A stretch of 64,000 bases of DNA from Haloferax gibbonsii ATCC 33959 (GTDB lineage: Archaea; Halobacteriota; Halobacteria; Halobacteriales; Haloferacaceae): NCBI RefSeq assembly GCF_000336775.1, contig NZ_AOLJ01000022.1, forward strand, positions 164,823-228,822, written 5' to 3'. The notes under the pieces are model-generated. The model was not told where the DNA came from, searched no databases, and worked only from the letters and a program-made list of their open reading frames with translations. How positions within the stretch are numbered: position 1 is the first letter of the stretch; each line of letters starts with the position of its first letter. Positions 18,501-26,452 of the stretch are shown here, in pieces. The translations under genes were made by a program, and so were the position numbers.

Positions 18501-19424
18501 ATGTCCAGTTCCCCTCGCTACTCCATCGCGGTCTGTAACTACAACATGGCCGAGACCATCGAGGAGTCGCTTCGGAGCATGGTTGAGCAGGTCGACGAGG
18601 AACTGTACGAGGTCGTCGTCGTCGACGGCGGTTCGACCGACGGTAGCCGCGATATCCTCCGCGAGCTGGAGGCCGAATTCGACAACTTGCGGGCGGTTCT
18701 TGACCGGTCGGACGAGTGCGACTGGCTCGGCGGGGACCGAAACATCTCCTTCGAGGAGTCCCGCGGCGAGTACGTCCTCGAATCGCTCGACACGGACGAC
18801 TACTACCACGAGGGGGTCATCGAGGACTTCGTCGAGATATTCCACGCGCTGGAGGCGCAGGTCGACCGTCCCTTCTTCCTCAGCGGGCGCGGGATGAACA
18901 TCGCCCCCCGCGGACTCCTGCTCGACGTGCCGTACTACGACGTGGGCGGCGCAGAGGACCGCGACCACTGGCGACGGCTGTACGCCCGCGACGCGCTCAT
19001 CTGGCTGGACCACGGTCACGTCTCGGACTCGCTGGGCTACGACTTCGACCTGCGCGGCGAAATCAGCCGCGACATCCACGGGAAGATAACCGACTTCCAG
19101 TCGGGCGTCTCCTTCTGGAGCGCGATTCGGTGGACGCTCCACCACGAACACCACTACATCTTCGAGCGACCGCGGAGCCTCCCCCGCGAGGTCCTAAAGC
19201 GCCTCTACGACCTCGCGACGTTCCCGTACGCCTACCTGAAATCGCTCCCGCTCGAACGACACGAGGCCCCGGCGGAGTTCCGGCGGAAGGGCGCGCTCGA
19301 AGCGCGCATCGCAGCGACGCGGATGACGCTCCCCGAGATGGAAGCCCACTACGGCTTCGAGGTCGACTGCGACGAGTTCAGCGAGGCGGGCAGGAAGGCG
19401 TTCTGCGAGTACGCCGACACGTGA
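18501..19424 (+). CDS. GT2 family glycosyltransferase
   Basis: A 307-aa GT-A transferase. The N-terminal strand is YSIAVCNYNMAETIEESLRSM. The nucleotide-binding VVVVDGGSTDGSRDIL lies near residues 38-52, and a DTDDYYHEG segment near residue 97 supplies the metal-binding acidic pair. The C-terminal half is charged, without clear membrane helices. The start at MSSSPRYS is chosen because the GT fold begins there and a TATA core sits 27 bases upstream; the longer open frame crosses that promoter. It is one of four island glycosyltransferases. Sugar and acceptor are unknown. Confidence 0.85.
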   Translation: MSSSPRYSIAVCNYNMAETIEESLRSMVEQVDEELYEVVVVDGGSTDGSRDILRELEAEFDNLRAVLDRSDECDWLGGDRNISFEESRGEYVLESLDTDDYYHEGVIEDFVEIFHALEAQVDRPFFLSGRGMNIAPRGLLLDVPYYDVGGAEDRDHWRRLYARDALIWLDHGHVSDSLGYDFDLRGEISRDIHGKITDFQSGVSFWSAIRWTLHHEHHYIFERPRSLPREVLKRLYDLATFPYAYLKSLPLERHEAPAEFRRKGALEARIAATRMTLPEMEAHYGFEVDCDEFSEAGRKAFCEYADT

Positions 19425-19493
19425 CCGACGCTGGAACGTCTCGCGCCGACCGGTGGGATACTCGGTGCCTGATTATCAAACTGTATTTCTGTG

Positions 19494-19510
19494 GAGAAAC
19501 GTTCAAAACC
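19494..19510 (+). promoter_or_regulatory. BRE/TATA of the 19531 gene
   Basis: GAGAAACGTTCAAAACC is a GAAACG BRE-like stretch joined to TTCAAAA, centred about 28 bases before the ATG at 19531. It resembles the leuA promoter at 32431-32446 (GAAACGTTTAAATAGG). Confidence 0.5.
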
Positions 19511-19530
19511 CCCTGAAGGGAGTGTCTCCT

Positions 19531-20466
19531 ATGGGGCTTGGCGATTGGGCATCTAACGCACGGTGGTACTATCAGAATCTGAACCTCGGGACCGCGGCGA
19601 AAGTCAGCGCCGCGGAGCTACTGGGGGGCGCGGTTCGGCGGGCGTATTCGCACGCTCCACGACTTGGGAGACCGATATACGAGCGGGACTGGGACGCGCT
19701 GATTATTTTGGACACGTGCCGTCCCGACGCCCTCGAAGCGGTCGCATCGGAGTACGACTTCCTCCCCAACGGTCGCGTCCCGACCGCCACCTCGCTCGGG
19801 TCGAACTCCCGCGAGTTCATGCGGTACAACTTCACCGAGGAGTATCGCGAGGAGATGGACCAGACGGCGTTCGTCACGTTCAACCCGAACTCTGACGCCA
19901 TGCTCGACCCCAACGACTGGTTGCTGTTGGACGAGGTGTGGCGGGACGCCTGGGAGGCCGACATCGGGAGCGTCCGGCCGCGGACGGTGACGAACCGCTC
20001 GATAGCGGCTCACCGCGAACTCGATCCAGAGCGAACGATTATCCAGTACCAACAGCCGCACACGCCGTACCCGCACTTCGAGAAGCACGACTGCGGGGCG
20101 CTCGCCATCGAGGACGACGCGAACGACCGGTCCGGGATATTCGGCGCGATTCTCGACGGAAAGATAACTCGCGAGGAGGCGTGGGAGGGCTACCTAGACA
20201 ACCTACGCTGGGCGCTCGACGACCTCGAACTCCTCCTCTCGAACCTCGATGCGGAGCGGGTGATACTCACGTCGGACCACGGCGAGTGTTTCGGCGAGTG
20301 GGGACTGTACGGCCACCACAGATCGACTCCAGTCCCGGAACTCATTCGCGTTCCGTGGGTCGTCACCGAGGCGACTGACGAGGGAACTCACGAGCCGCCC
20401 GCCGCATCCACCGACCCCGACGATGTCGGTCTCGACAGCAAGCTCTCTTCGCTCGGCTACCTGTAG
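19531..20466 (+). CDS. Short AlkP-superfamily protein 3
   Basis: A 311-aa protein and sister of the 16684 product. The metal Asp sits in DALIILDTCRPDALEAV (near residue 61). A Ser/Thr-rich nucleophile stretch TATSLGSNSREFMRYNF follows. QYQQPHTPYPHFEKHD provides histidines, and ILTSDHGECFGEWGLYGHH provides the second metal site. The C-terminus KLSSLGYL shows the shared tail. There is no signal peptide or membrane helix. The start at MGLGDWAS is supported by the TATA spacing. Activity is unknown; the missing C-x-P-x-R motif argues against a formylglycine sulfatase. Confidence 0.78.
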   Translation: MGLGDWASNARWYYQNLNLGTAAKVSAAELLGGAVRRAYSHAPRLGRPIYERDWDALIILDTCRPDALEAVASEYDFLPNGRVPTATSLGSNSREFMRYNFTEEYREEMDQTAFVTFNPNSDAMLDPNDWLLLDEVWRDAWEADIGSVRPRTVTNRSIAAHRELDPERTIIQYQQPHTPYPHFEKHDCGALAIEDDANDRSGIFGAILDGKITREEAWEGYLDNLRWALDDLELLLSNLDAERVILTSDHGECFGEWGLYGHHRSTPVPELIRVPWVVTEATDEGTHEPPAASTDPDDVGLDSKLSSLGYL

Positions 20467-20523
20467 CGTCCCGTCGTAGCGGGACGACACCACGCTATCG
20501 CCGCTGACGACGTCTCCTCGCGG

Positions 20524-21867
20524 TCAATCCATATATCCGAGCTCTTCGAGTCGCTTCTGTACGTCCTCGCTCACGTCGTCGGCCTCCGGGACGCCCTCGG
20601 TCGTCTCGCGCAGCAGGTGCGGCGGAATCTCCGACCGGAACGAGGCACAGCGGTCGGGGTGGTCGGCCGCGACGTTCTCGCGCTCTTTCGGGTCGGCACG
20701 GAGGTCGTACAGTTCGTCTTCCTCGCCGTCGACCGCGATGTACTTCCAGCCGTCCTCGCGGACGCCGACGACGGGGCCGGCGTCGCTGAACGATCCGGTC
20801 GAGACGACCCGCCGGGGACCGCCCTCGAAGAGGTCGGTTCCGCGGAACGCGCTCGGCGGTTCGACGCCGTGGTTTCGCGCTACCGTGGGCGCGAGGTCGA
20901 GGAGTTCGCGCTGGTCGTCGACGACCCCGCCGTCGCCGCGGTCGGACTTCACCACGAGCGGGACGTGCGTCAGTTCGTCGTAGGGGCGGTTCCGGTGGTA
21001 GTAGTTCCCGTGGTCGGCGAACTCCTCGCCGTGGTCGGCGGTGAGGATGATATCCGTCTCGTCGTAGCGGCCGAGCGACTGCAACCCGTCGAGGAAGCGG
21101 TCGATGTGGTCGGACGTGTACCGGATATCCGAGTCGTAGAGGTCGACGATTCGCCGACGCTCCGCTTCGGTCACGTCTTCGGGGTGGATTCCCGCCTTGG
21201 ACATGAGACGGCGAATCTCCGACTCGTCGGCGGGCTCGGCGTACGCCGGGTCCTCGAGGTCGATGCCGTAGGGGCGGTGTGGGTCCATGTAGTGGACCCA
21301 CAGGAAGAAATCGCCGTCGACGCCGTCGAGCCACTCCAGGGCCCGGTCGGTCGTCTTCTCGGCGTTCTCGTACACCGTCTGCTCCATGATGAGCGACGCC
21401 GGGAAGACGGCCTCCTGAATCCGTTCGGCGAGGGGACGTATCCCGAGCGACTCGACCGTCGGACGGACGACGTCCATCGTCCGTCGAAACAGCCTGTGGG
21501 CCGCCGACGGCGACCCCGAGTCCTCGGAGTCCATGATGCCGAAGTCGTCGAAGTGGTCGAAGTCGGCCGGGCGGGGGACGCGGCTCGCGAAATAGGTGTT
21601 CGAATGGATGCCGGCGGTCGATACCTCGTCGGGGAGCGGAGAGGCGATGTTTGGCCCGTCGCGGGCGTGTTCGTCCCCGCGGTACCGGGAGGTGAGAAGC
21701 GACGGCACCGAGATTCCCGTGTTGGTACCGTTGGCGAAGGCGGCGGTGAACAGCGTCGAGTCGTCGTCGAGCAGGCGGTCGAGGACCGGAAGCGTGTCCC
21801 GCTGGTAGCCGTACTGGCCGACGTGGCCGGCCCGGAGCGCGTCGACGGTGATCAACACGGTGTTCAT
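20524..21867 (-). CDS. AlkP/sulfatase-superfamily enzyme 4
   Basis: A 447-aa sulfatase-fold protein. The metal Asp9 is in LITVDALRAGHVGQYG. The nucleophile loop is G-I-S53-V-P-S-L57, Ser again with Leu where sulfatases have Arg. HYMDPHRPYG supplies the His, and ILTADHGEEFADHGNYYH the second metal site (near residue 285). A typical C-terminal sulfatase subdomain (DGWKYI, DELYDLRADPKERENVA) is present, which the other island members lack or have in divergent form. By layout this is the most classical family member. It is cytoplasmic, with no signal. Start at 21867 is set by a TATA element 29 bases upstream; it is divergent from the 21969 gene. Confidence 0.83.
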   Translation of the reverse strand: MNTVLITVDALRAGHVGQYGYQRDTLPVLDRLLDDDSTLFTAAFANGTNTGISVPSLLTSRYRGDEHARDGPNIASPLPDEVSTAGIHSNTYFASRVPRPADFDHFDDFGIMDSEDSGSPSAAHRLFRRTMDVVRPTVESLGIRPLAERIQEAVFPASLIMEQTVYENAEKTTDRALEWLDGVDGDFFLWVHYMDPHRPYGIDLEDPAYAEPADESEIRRLMSKAGIHPEDVTEAERRRIVDLYDSDIRYTSDHIDRFLDGLQSLGRYDETDIILTADHGEEFADHGNYYHRNRPYDELTHVPLVVKSDRGDGGVVDDQRELLDLAPTVARNHGVEPPSAFRGTDLFEGGPRRVVSTGSFSDAGPVVGVREDGWKYIAVDGEEDELYDLRADPKERENVAADHPDRCASFRSEIPPHLLRETTEGVPEADDVSEDVQKRLEELGYMD

Positions 21868-21890
21868 TGCTTCGGTGGTGTGGCAGGTGC

Positions 21891-21940
21891 GTTCAAATAT
21901 CTGTTGCTCAGCGGTCGGCACACTCGAAGGTGCTATAACC
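21891..21940. promoter_or_regulatory. Divergent promoters between AlkP genes 4 and 5
   Basis: Minus strand: AGATATTTGAAC (21891-21902) is centred 29 bases before the ATG at 21867. Plus strand: GTGCTATAACC (about 21930-21940) lies 34 bases before the ATG at 21969. The two elements are about 35 bases apart, so the genes may influence each other. Confidence 0.5.
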
Positions 21941-21968
21941 TCCGGCGAAGAATCGCCGACAACCCGAA

Positions 21969-23381
21969 ATGAGAAACGTCGTCCTCATCTGTCTCGACAC
22001 CGTCCGGAAGGACTACTTCGACCGGTTCGCCGAGCGGTTGCGCGAGCGGGCCGACGCCTCTTTCGACCAGTGTCGGGCTGCGAGTGGCTGGAGCGTTCCG
22101 AGCCACGCGAGCATGATGACCGGGAAACTACCGCACCAACACGGGATTCACGTGTACAACCGGGATTTCTCAGGGCTCCGTCGGGAAGACACGTTTCTCG
22201 CTGACCTCCCGGACCACCGGGCGTTCGGGTCGAGCGCGAACGTCTACGCCAGCGACGCGTTCGGCTTCGACCTGCTTTTCGACGACTTCACCAGCGTCTC
22301 GCCCGACCGGCGGTTCCCCGACGGCATCGACGCCGAAAAGTTCGGACAGGAGTGTGAGGAGACGGGGCTCGCCCGCTACCTCGCCTTCCTGAAAGCCTCG
22401 CTCGCCAGCGACCATCCGGTCCAGAGCCTCGCCAACGGCGCGCTCGTCGAGTTCGACCGACAGTTCGCCGAGCTCCCCGTGCCGAAGCCGCTCGACGACG
22501 GGGCGAACATCGTCTCGCGCGAGGCGGTGAAGCTCGTCCGCGAACACGGCGACGCGGACCCGTTTTTCATGTTCACGAACTTCATGGACGCCCACGGTCC
22601 GCTCACCCACGTCCGCGGCTACGACTCAGACCTCCACGACGCGCCGTACTCGTGGACGACGGGCGAGTACAGCACCCACGAGGTCAACGTCTCCGGCGAA
22701 CTCGAAGAGAACTGGGAGCACATCGAACACACCCGCGGGCTCTACGGCGCGGCCATCGACTACCTCGACCGCAAGGTGTGTTCGTTCATCGACCGCGTGC
22801 AGGACGAGACGGACCGAGAGACGACGTTCGTCATCACCGCCGACCACGGCGAGAACCTCGCGTTCGAGGCCGACGGCGGCCTCCTCGCCCACAAGGGCGT
22901 CCTCACGGAGGGGCTGCTCCACGTCCCGCTTCTCGTCGTCAACGCGCCCGAGGGATACGACGACAGCGAGACCGGCTACTTCTCGCACGTCGACCTCGGT
23001 CGCTTGCTCGTCGGACTCGCGCGCGGGGAGACGCCCGACGTGTTCGAAGCGCGTATCGCCGCCGAGCGAATCGGCTCCAACATGGCCGCCGACGCGTCCG
23101 AGGCGGAGCGCCGCGAGTGGGACCGCATGATCCGCGTCGTCTACGACGGGGCCGACAAGTACGAGTGGGATTCCAACGGGACTCGGCTTCGCCACCGACT
23201 CGACCCGGACCGACCGAACTGGCAGGAACTCGCGGCGGAGGACGTCGATATCGGCGACCTCGACGAGGCGTTCTTCGACGCTCCGCTCGACGAGTACAAG
23301 CGCGAGGCCGTCACCGCGAGCACCGACCACGACGTGGACCAGACGACGAAGTCGCGCCTGAGCGACCTCGGCTACATCTGA
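21969..23381 (+). CDS. AlkP/sulfatase-superfamily enzyme 5 (tandem paralogue)
   Basis: A 470-aa protein. The metal Asp10 lies in LICLDTVRKDYFD, and the nucleophile loop is G-W-S42-V-P-S-H46. NFMDAHGPL supplies the His, and VITADHGENLAFEADGGLLAHKG the second metal site. It shares long blocks with the next gene (MRNVVLICLDTVRKD, LYGAAIDYLDRKVCSFID, FEADGGL), so the pair arose by duplication. As in enzyme 1, His replaces the Arg of the sulfatase signature. There is no signal peptide, and it ends LSDLGYI. The C-terminal 120 residues (DGADKYEWDSNGTRLR) differ from classical sulfatases. Role inferred as glycan or lipid-carrier modification. Confidence 0.82.
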   Translation: MRNVVLICLDTVRKDYFDRFAERLRERADASFDQCRAASGWSVPSHASMMTGKLPHQHGIHVYNRDFSGLRREDTFLADLPDHRAFGSSANVYASDAFGFDLLFDDFTSVSPDRRFPDGIDAEKFGQECEETGLARYLAFLKASLASDHPVQSLANGALVEFDRQFAELPVPKPLDDGANIVSREAVKLVREHGDADPFFMFTNFMDAHGPLTHVRGYDSDLHDAPYSWTTGEYSTHEVNVSGELEENWEHIEHTRGLYGAAIDYLDRKVCSFIDRVQDETDRETTFVITADHGENLAFEADGGLLAHKGVLTEGLLHVPLLVVNAPEGYDDSETGYFSHVDLGRLLVGLARGETPDVFEARIAAERIGSNMAADASEAERREWDRMIRVVYDGADKYEWDSNGTRLRHRLDPDRPNWQELAAEDVDIGDLDEAFFDAPLDEYKREAVTASTDHDVDQTTKSRLSDLGYI

Positions 23382-23450
23382 ACAGCTGACGCGCCGGTCG
23401 GCGACCGTTTCCTCCCGATTTCGGGCGGTTTCGGCGGTGATTTCGGTCCC

Positions 23451-23466
23451 GAAGAACCTTTCTATG
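23451..23466 (+). promoter_or_regulatory. BRE/TATA of the 23496 gene
   Basis: GAAGAACCTTTCTATG lies about 35 bases upstream of the ATG at 23496. It gives enzyme 6 its own short-leader promoter in the 114-base gap after enzyme 5. Confidence 0.4.
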
Positions 23467-23495
23467 GCCGCCGCATCAGCCACCTGTACCGACGT

Positions 23496-24893
23496 ATGAG
23501 AAATGTCGTCCTTATCTGTCTCGATACTGTCCGAAAGGACTTCTTCGATTCCTTCTCCTCGCGGCTCCAGGAGCGGGCGGACATCATCTACGACCAGTGC
23601 CGAACCGCCAGCACCTGGAGCGCCCCGAGCCACGCGAGCATGTTCACGGGGACGCTCCCCCACGAACACGGCGTCCACGCCTACCACCGCGACTTCTCGG
23701 GTATCGGTCGCGACGACACGTTTCTCGCCGAGCTTCCGGACCACCGCGCGCTCGGCGTGAGCGCCAACGTCTGGGCCGGGTCGTCGTTCGGGTTCGACGG
23801 CTTCTTCGACGAGTTCTCCAACATCTCTCCCGACCGACGTTTCCCCGAGGGCATCGACGTGGCCCGGTTCGGCCAGTCCTGCGAGAAGACCGGCCTCGGG
23901 AAACAACTCGAGTTCCTCAGGCGCGCGCTCGAACACGAACAGCCGGTTCAGAGCCTCCTCAACGGCGCGGCCGTCCAAGTTGACAACATGCTGGCGACCG
24001 CGCCGGTGCCGAAGCCGATGGACGACGGCGCGAAGACGCTCATCGGGCAGGCAAACCGCCTCGTCGGCGCGTCCGACGAGCCGTTTTTCCTCTTTACGAA
24101 CTTCATGGACGCCCACGGTCCCCTGCGGCACATCCTCGGCTACGACGGGAGTCTCCACGACGCGCCGAACTCGTGGAGCTCCGAGCGCCTCGACTGGTCG
24201 CGAATCGTCGCCGAGGGCGACGAGACCGAGATGACGCGCTACCGCGACCTCTACGGCGCGGCCATCGACTACCTCGACCGCAAAGTGTGTTCGTTCATCG
24301 ACGAGGTGCGGGCGGCGACAGACGAGGAGACGACGTTCGTCGTCACCTCCGACCACGGCGACAACCTCGCGTTCGAGGCCGACGGCGGCCTGTGGGGTCA
24401 CACCGAAAGCAGCCTCAACGAAGCGCTGACGCACGTCCCACTCGTGGTCGTGAACGCGCCCGGTGAGGGCACCGACGTCGTCGACGGCTACGTTTCGCAC
24501 CTTCGGCTCGGCGACCTCCTCGTCGGCCTCGCCCGTGGGGAGCGCCCCGACGTGACCGACGCGCGGATTCCCGTCGAGCGAATCGGTCACAGCGGCAAAC
24601 AGCACAAGCTCGCCGAACAGGCGCGGGACACGAACCGGATGCTCCGCGCCGTCTACGACGGCGACCGCAAGTTCGTCTGGGCGGACGACGGGAGTCGAGA
24701 GACCTACCGTCTCGACGCCGACCGCCCGTGCTGGCAGGCCGAGACCGACGAACCGTTCGACGCCGAGTCGCTCGACGACTCGTTCTTCGAGATGCCCGTC
24801 GCCGACTACGCGGAGCGCGCTCGGTCCGCCGAAGACGAACTCGGCGTCGACGGCGCGACGGCGGACCGACTCCGCGAACTCGGCTATCTCTGA
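23496..24893 (+). CDS. AlkP/sulfatase-superfamily enzyme 6 (tandem paralogue)
   Basis: A 465-aa protein, close paralogue of the preceding gene. Metal Asp10 is in LICLDTVRKDFFD, and the nucleophile loop is T-W-S42-A-P-S-H46. FTNFMDAHGPL supplies the His and VVTSDHGDNLAFEADGG the second metal pair. The differences from its twin cluster in residues 100-200 and in the C-terminal third, as expected for a change of substrate. There is no signal peptide or membrane helix, and it ends LRELGYL. It is followed at 48 bases by the flippase gene on the same strand, so the two may be co-transcribed. Confidence 0.82.
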   Translation: MRNVVLICLDTVRKDFFDSFSSRLQERADIIYDQCRTASTWSAPSHASMFTGTLPHEHGVHAYHRDFSGIGRDDTFLAELPDHRALGVSANVWAGSSFGFDGFFDEFSNISPDRRFPEGIDVARFGQSCEKTGLGKQLEFLRRALEHEQPVQSLLNGAAVQVDNMLATAPVPKPMDDGAKTLIGQANRLVGASDEPFFLFTNFMDAHGPLRHILGYDGSLHDAPNSWSSERLDWSRIVAEGDETEMTRYRDLYGAAIDYLDRKVCSFIDEVRAATDEETTFVVTSDHGDNLAFEADGGLWGHTESSLNEALTHVPLVVVNAPGEGTDVVDGYVSHLRLGDLLVGLARGERPDVTDARIPVERIGHSGKQHKLAEQARDTNRMLRAVYDGDRKFVWADDGSRETYRLDADRPCWQAETDEPFDAESLDDSFFEMPVADYAERARSAEDELGVDGATADRLRELGYL

Positions 24894-24941
24894 CCCAGCC
24901 GTGACAGACCACTCCCTCGCACGCCGGTCGTTCAGCCTCCC

Positions 24942-26384
24942 ATGAAAAAGACAGACAGCCTCTCCATCGGCCGCGAGGCGTTCCTCTCCCTGTTCTCGAA
25001 GGTCCTCACCGCCGGTACCGGCTTCGCCGGCGTCGTCATCTTCGCGAACCTCCTCGGCGACGTCGGCTGGGGAAAGTACCGGACCGTCCTCGCCGCCGCA
25101 TTCGTCCTCACGCAGGTTCCGAGCGGTATCGGCGCGGCGGTCAAAAAGCGGGTGAGCGAGGTCGGCGTCGAGCCCGGCTCCTTTTTCGGGACGGCGCTCC
25201 TCGCGCACCTCGCGTTCTCGCTCGTCGTCGCCGGTGCGTACGTACTCCTCGAGCCCTACGCCGTCGACTACTTCGGAACCCGCGAACTGGCCGTCGGCGT
25301 GGTGCTCGTGGTGGTGTCGCTCGGACTGTTCAACATCGCGAACAAGCTCTACGCCGGCACGGGTCACCCGGCGGTCTCCTCGTGGGTCGACGGCATCCGG
25401 AGCCTCCTGACCATCGCGCTCCAGCTGCTCTTTTACTGGCTCGGCTTCGAGGCGTTCGGGCTCGTTCTCGGCCTGGCCATCGCGACGGTCGGAACGGCCG
25501 TCCTCGCCGCAGTCCTCTCGCGCGTTCTCCCCGCGCGCCCGACGAAACGGGTCGCAGAGCGAATCTACGACTTCGCCCGGTGGAGCGTCCCGACCTCGAT
25601 GCTGTCGAATTTCTACTCCAGCGCCGACGTGCTCATCATCCAGGCGTTCGTCGGCCCGGCCTCGGTCGCGTACTACTCGGTCTCGATTCAGCTCGCCCAG
25701 CCCGGGGCGATGTTCGCGACGACCATCGGAAACGTGCTGAACGTCAAGTCGAGCGGCGTCGACTCCGTCGGCGGCGACGTGCGGTTCGACCTGATTAACT
25801 CCATCTCCTACGCGGGGCTCATCGCGATTCCGGTCTTCTTCGGCGCGGCCGCGATGCCGAAGGAGTTGGTGACGACGCTGTTCGGTAGCGATTTCGCCAA
25901 CACGCCGGTGCTCGTGGTCGTCGGGATGACCCTGTTCCAGATCGGCAATGCCTACCGCCACCCCTTCGAGGCCGTCTTACAGGGCACCGACCGCCCGGAG
26001 CTCGTCTTCCGGGTGAACAGCTTCATCGTCCTCCTGCACCTTCCGGCCGCGGTCGCGCTCGGGAGCGTCTACGGGCTCGTCGGCGTCGTCGCCAGCACGG
26101 TCGCCGCGGAGGTCGTTCGACACGCCGTCTTCCAGTACGTCGCCCACCGCGAGTTCGGCGGCGTCGTGTTCACGCGTCCGATGCTCGAACAGACAGTCGC
26201 CGGCGCGGTCATGTTTGCCCTCGTCTGGTCGGTCCTCGAATACGCCGTCTCGATTACCGGGTGGGTCTCGCTGCTGCTCGTCGTCGGGTTCGGTGCCGTC
26301 GCCTACTTCGCGGCGCTCCTCGGACTGAGCAGCCACTTCCGCGAGACGGTCAGAAACACGGTCCCCGGGCTCTCGGGCGAGTAA
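24942..26384 (+). CDS. Wzx/AglR-type lipid-linked oligosaccharide flippase
   Basis: A 480-aa MOP-superfamily membrane protein with 12-14 hydrophobic segments. The N-terminus LSIGREAFLSLFSKVLTAGT resembles polysaccharide biosynthesis flippases, including H. volcanii AglR and Agl15. A conserved NFYSSADVLIIQAFVG stretch lies near residue 225, and charged loops separate helix pairs. It probably moves the dolichol-linked glycan to the outer face, where AglB uses it. It is the only flippase-like gene in the island. Orthology to AglR is likely by role; sequence orthology cannot be judged here. Confidence 0.88.
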   Translation: MKKTDSLSIGREAFLSLFSKVLTAGTGFAGVVIFANLLGDVGWGKYRTVLAAAFVLTQVPSGIGAAVKKRVSEVGVEPGSFFGTALLAHLAFSLVVAGAYVLLEPYAVDYFGTRELAVGVVLVVVSLGLFNIANKLYAGTGHPAVSSWVDGIRSLLTIALQLLFYWLGFEAFGLVLGLAIATVGTAVLAAVLSRVLPARPTKRVAERIYDFARWSVPTSMLSNFYSSADVLIIQAFVGPASVAYYSVSIQLAQPGAMFATTIGNVLNVKSSGVDSVGGDVRFDLINSISYAGLIAIPVFFGAAAMPKELVTTLFGSDFANTPVLVVVGMTLFQIGNAYRHPFEAVLQGTDRPELVFRVNSFIVLLHLPAAVALGSVYGLVGVVASTVAAEVVRHAVFQYVAHREFGGVVFTRPMLEQTVAGAVMFALVWSVLEYAVSITGWVSLLLVVGFGAVAYFAALLGLSSHFRETVRNTVPGLSGE

Positions 26385-26452
26385 GCGAGCGACGCCGGCG
26401 TCGGGGGCCGCCGCATCAACCCAGTCCGACCCGACCCGACCCGGTTCGGTTC

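Noticed and set aside
15130-24893. Calling the island enzymes formylglycine-dependent sulfatases
   Set aside because: None has the C/S-x-P-x-R maturation motif. Only the fold and the metal sites support membership of the wider superfamily.
22626-25961. 1111-codon open frame on the minus strand antisense to the AlkP and flippase genes
   Set aside because: Shadow of high-GC coding sequence. It has no domain motifs, and the plus-strand genes carry clear catalytic motifs and promoters.
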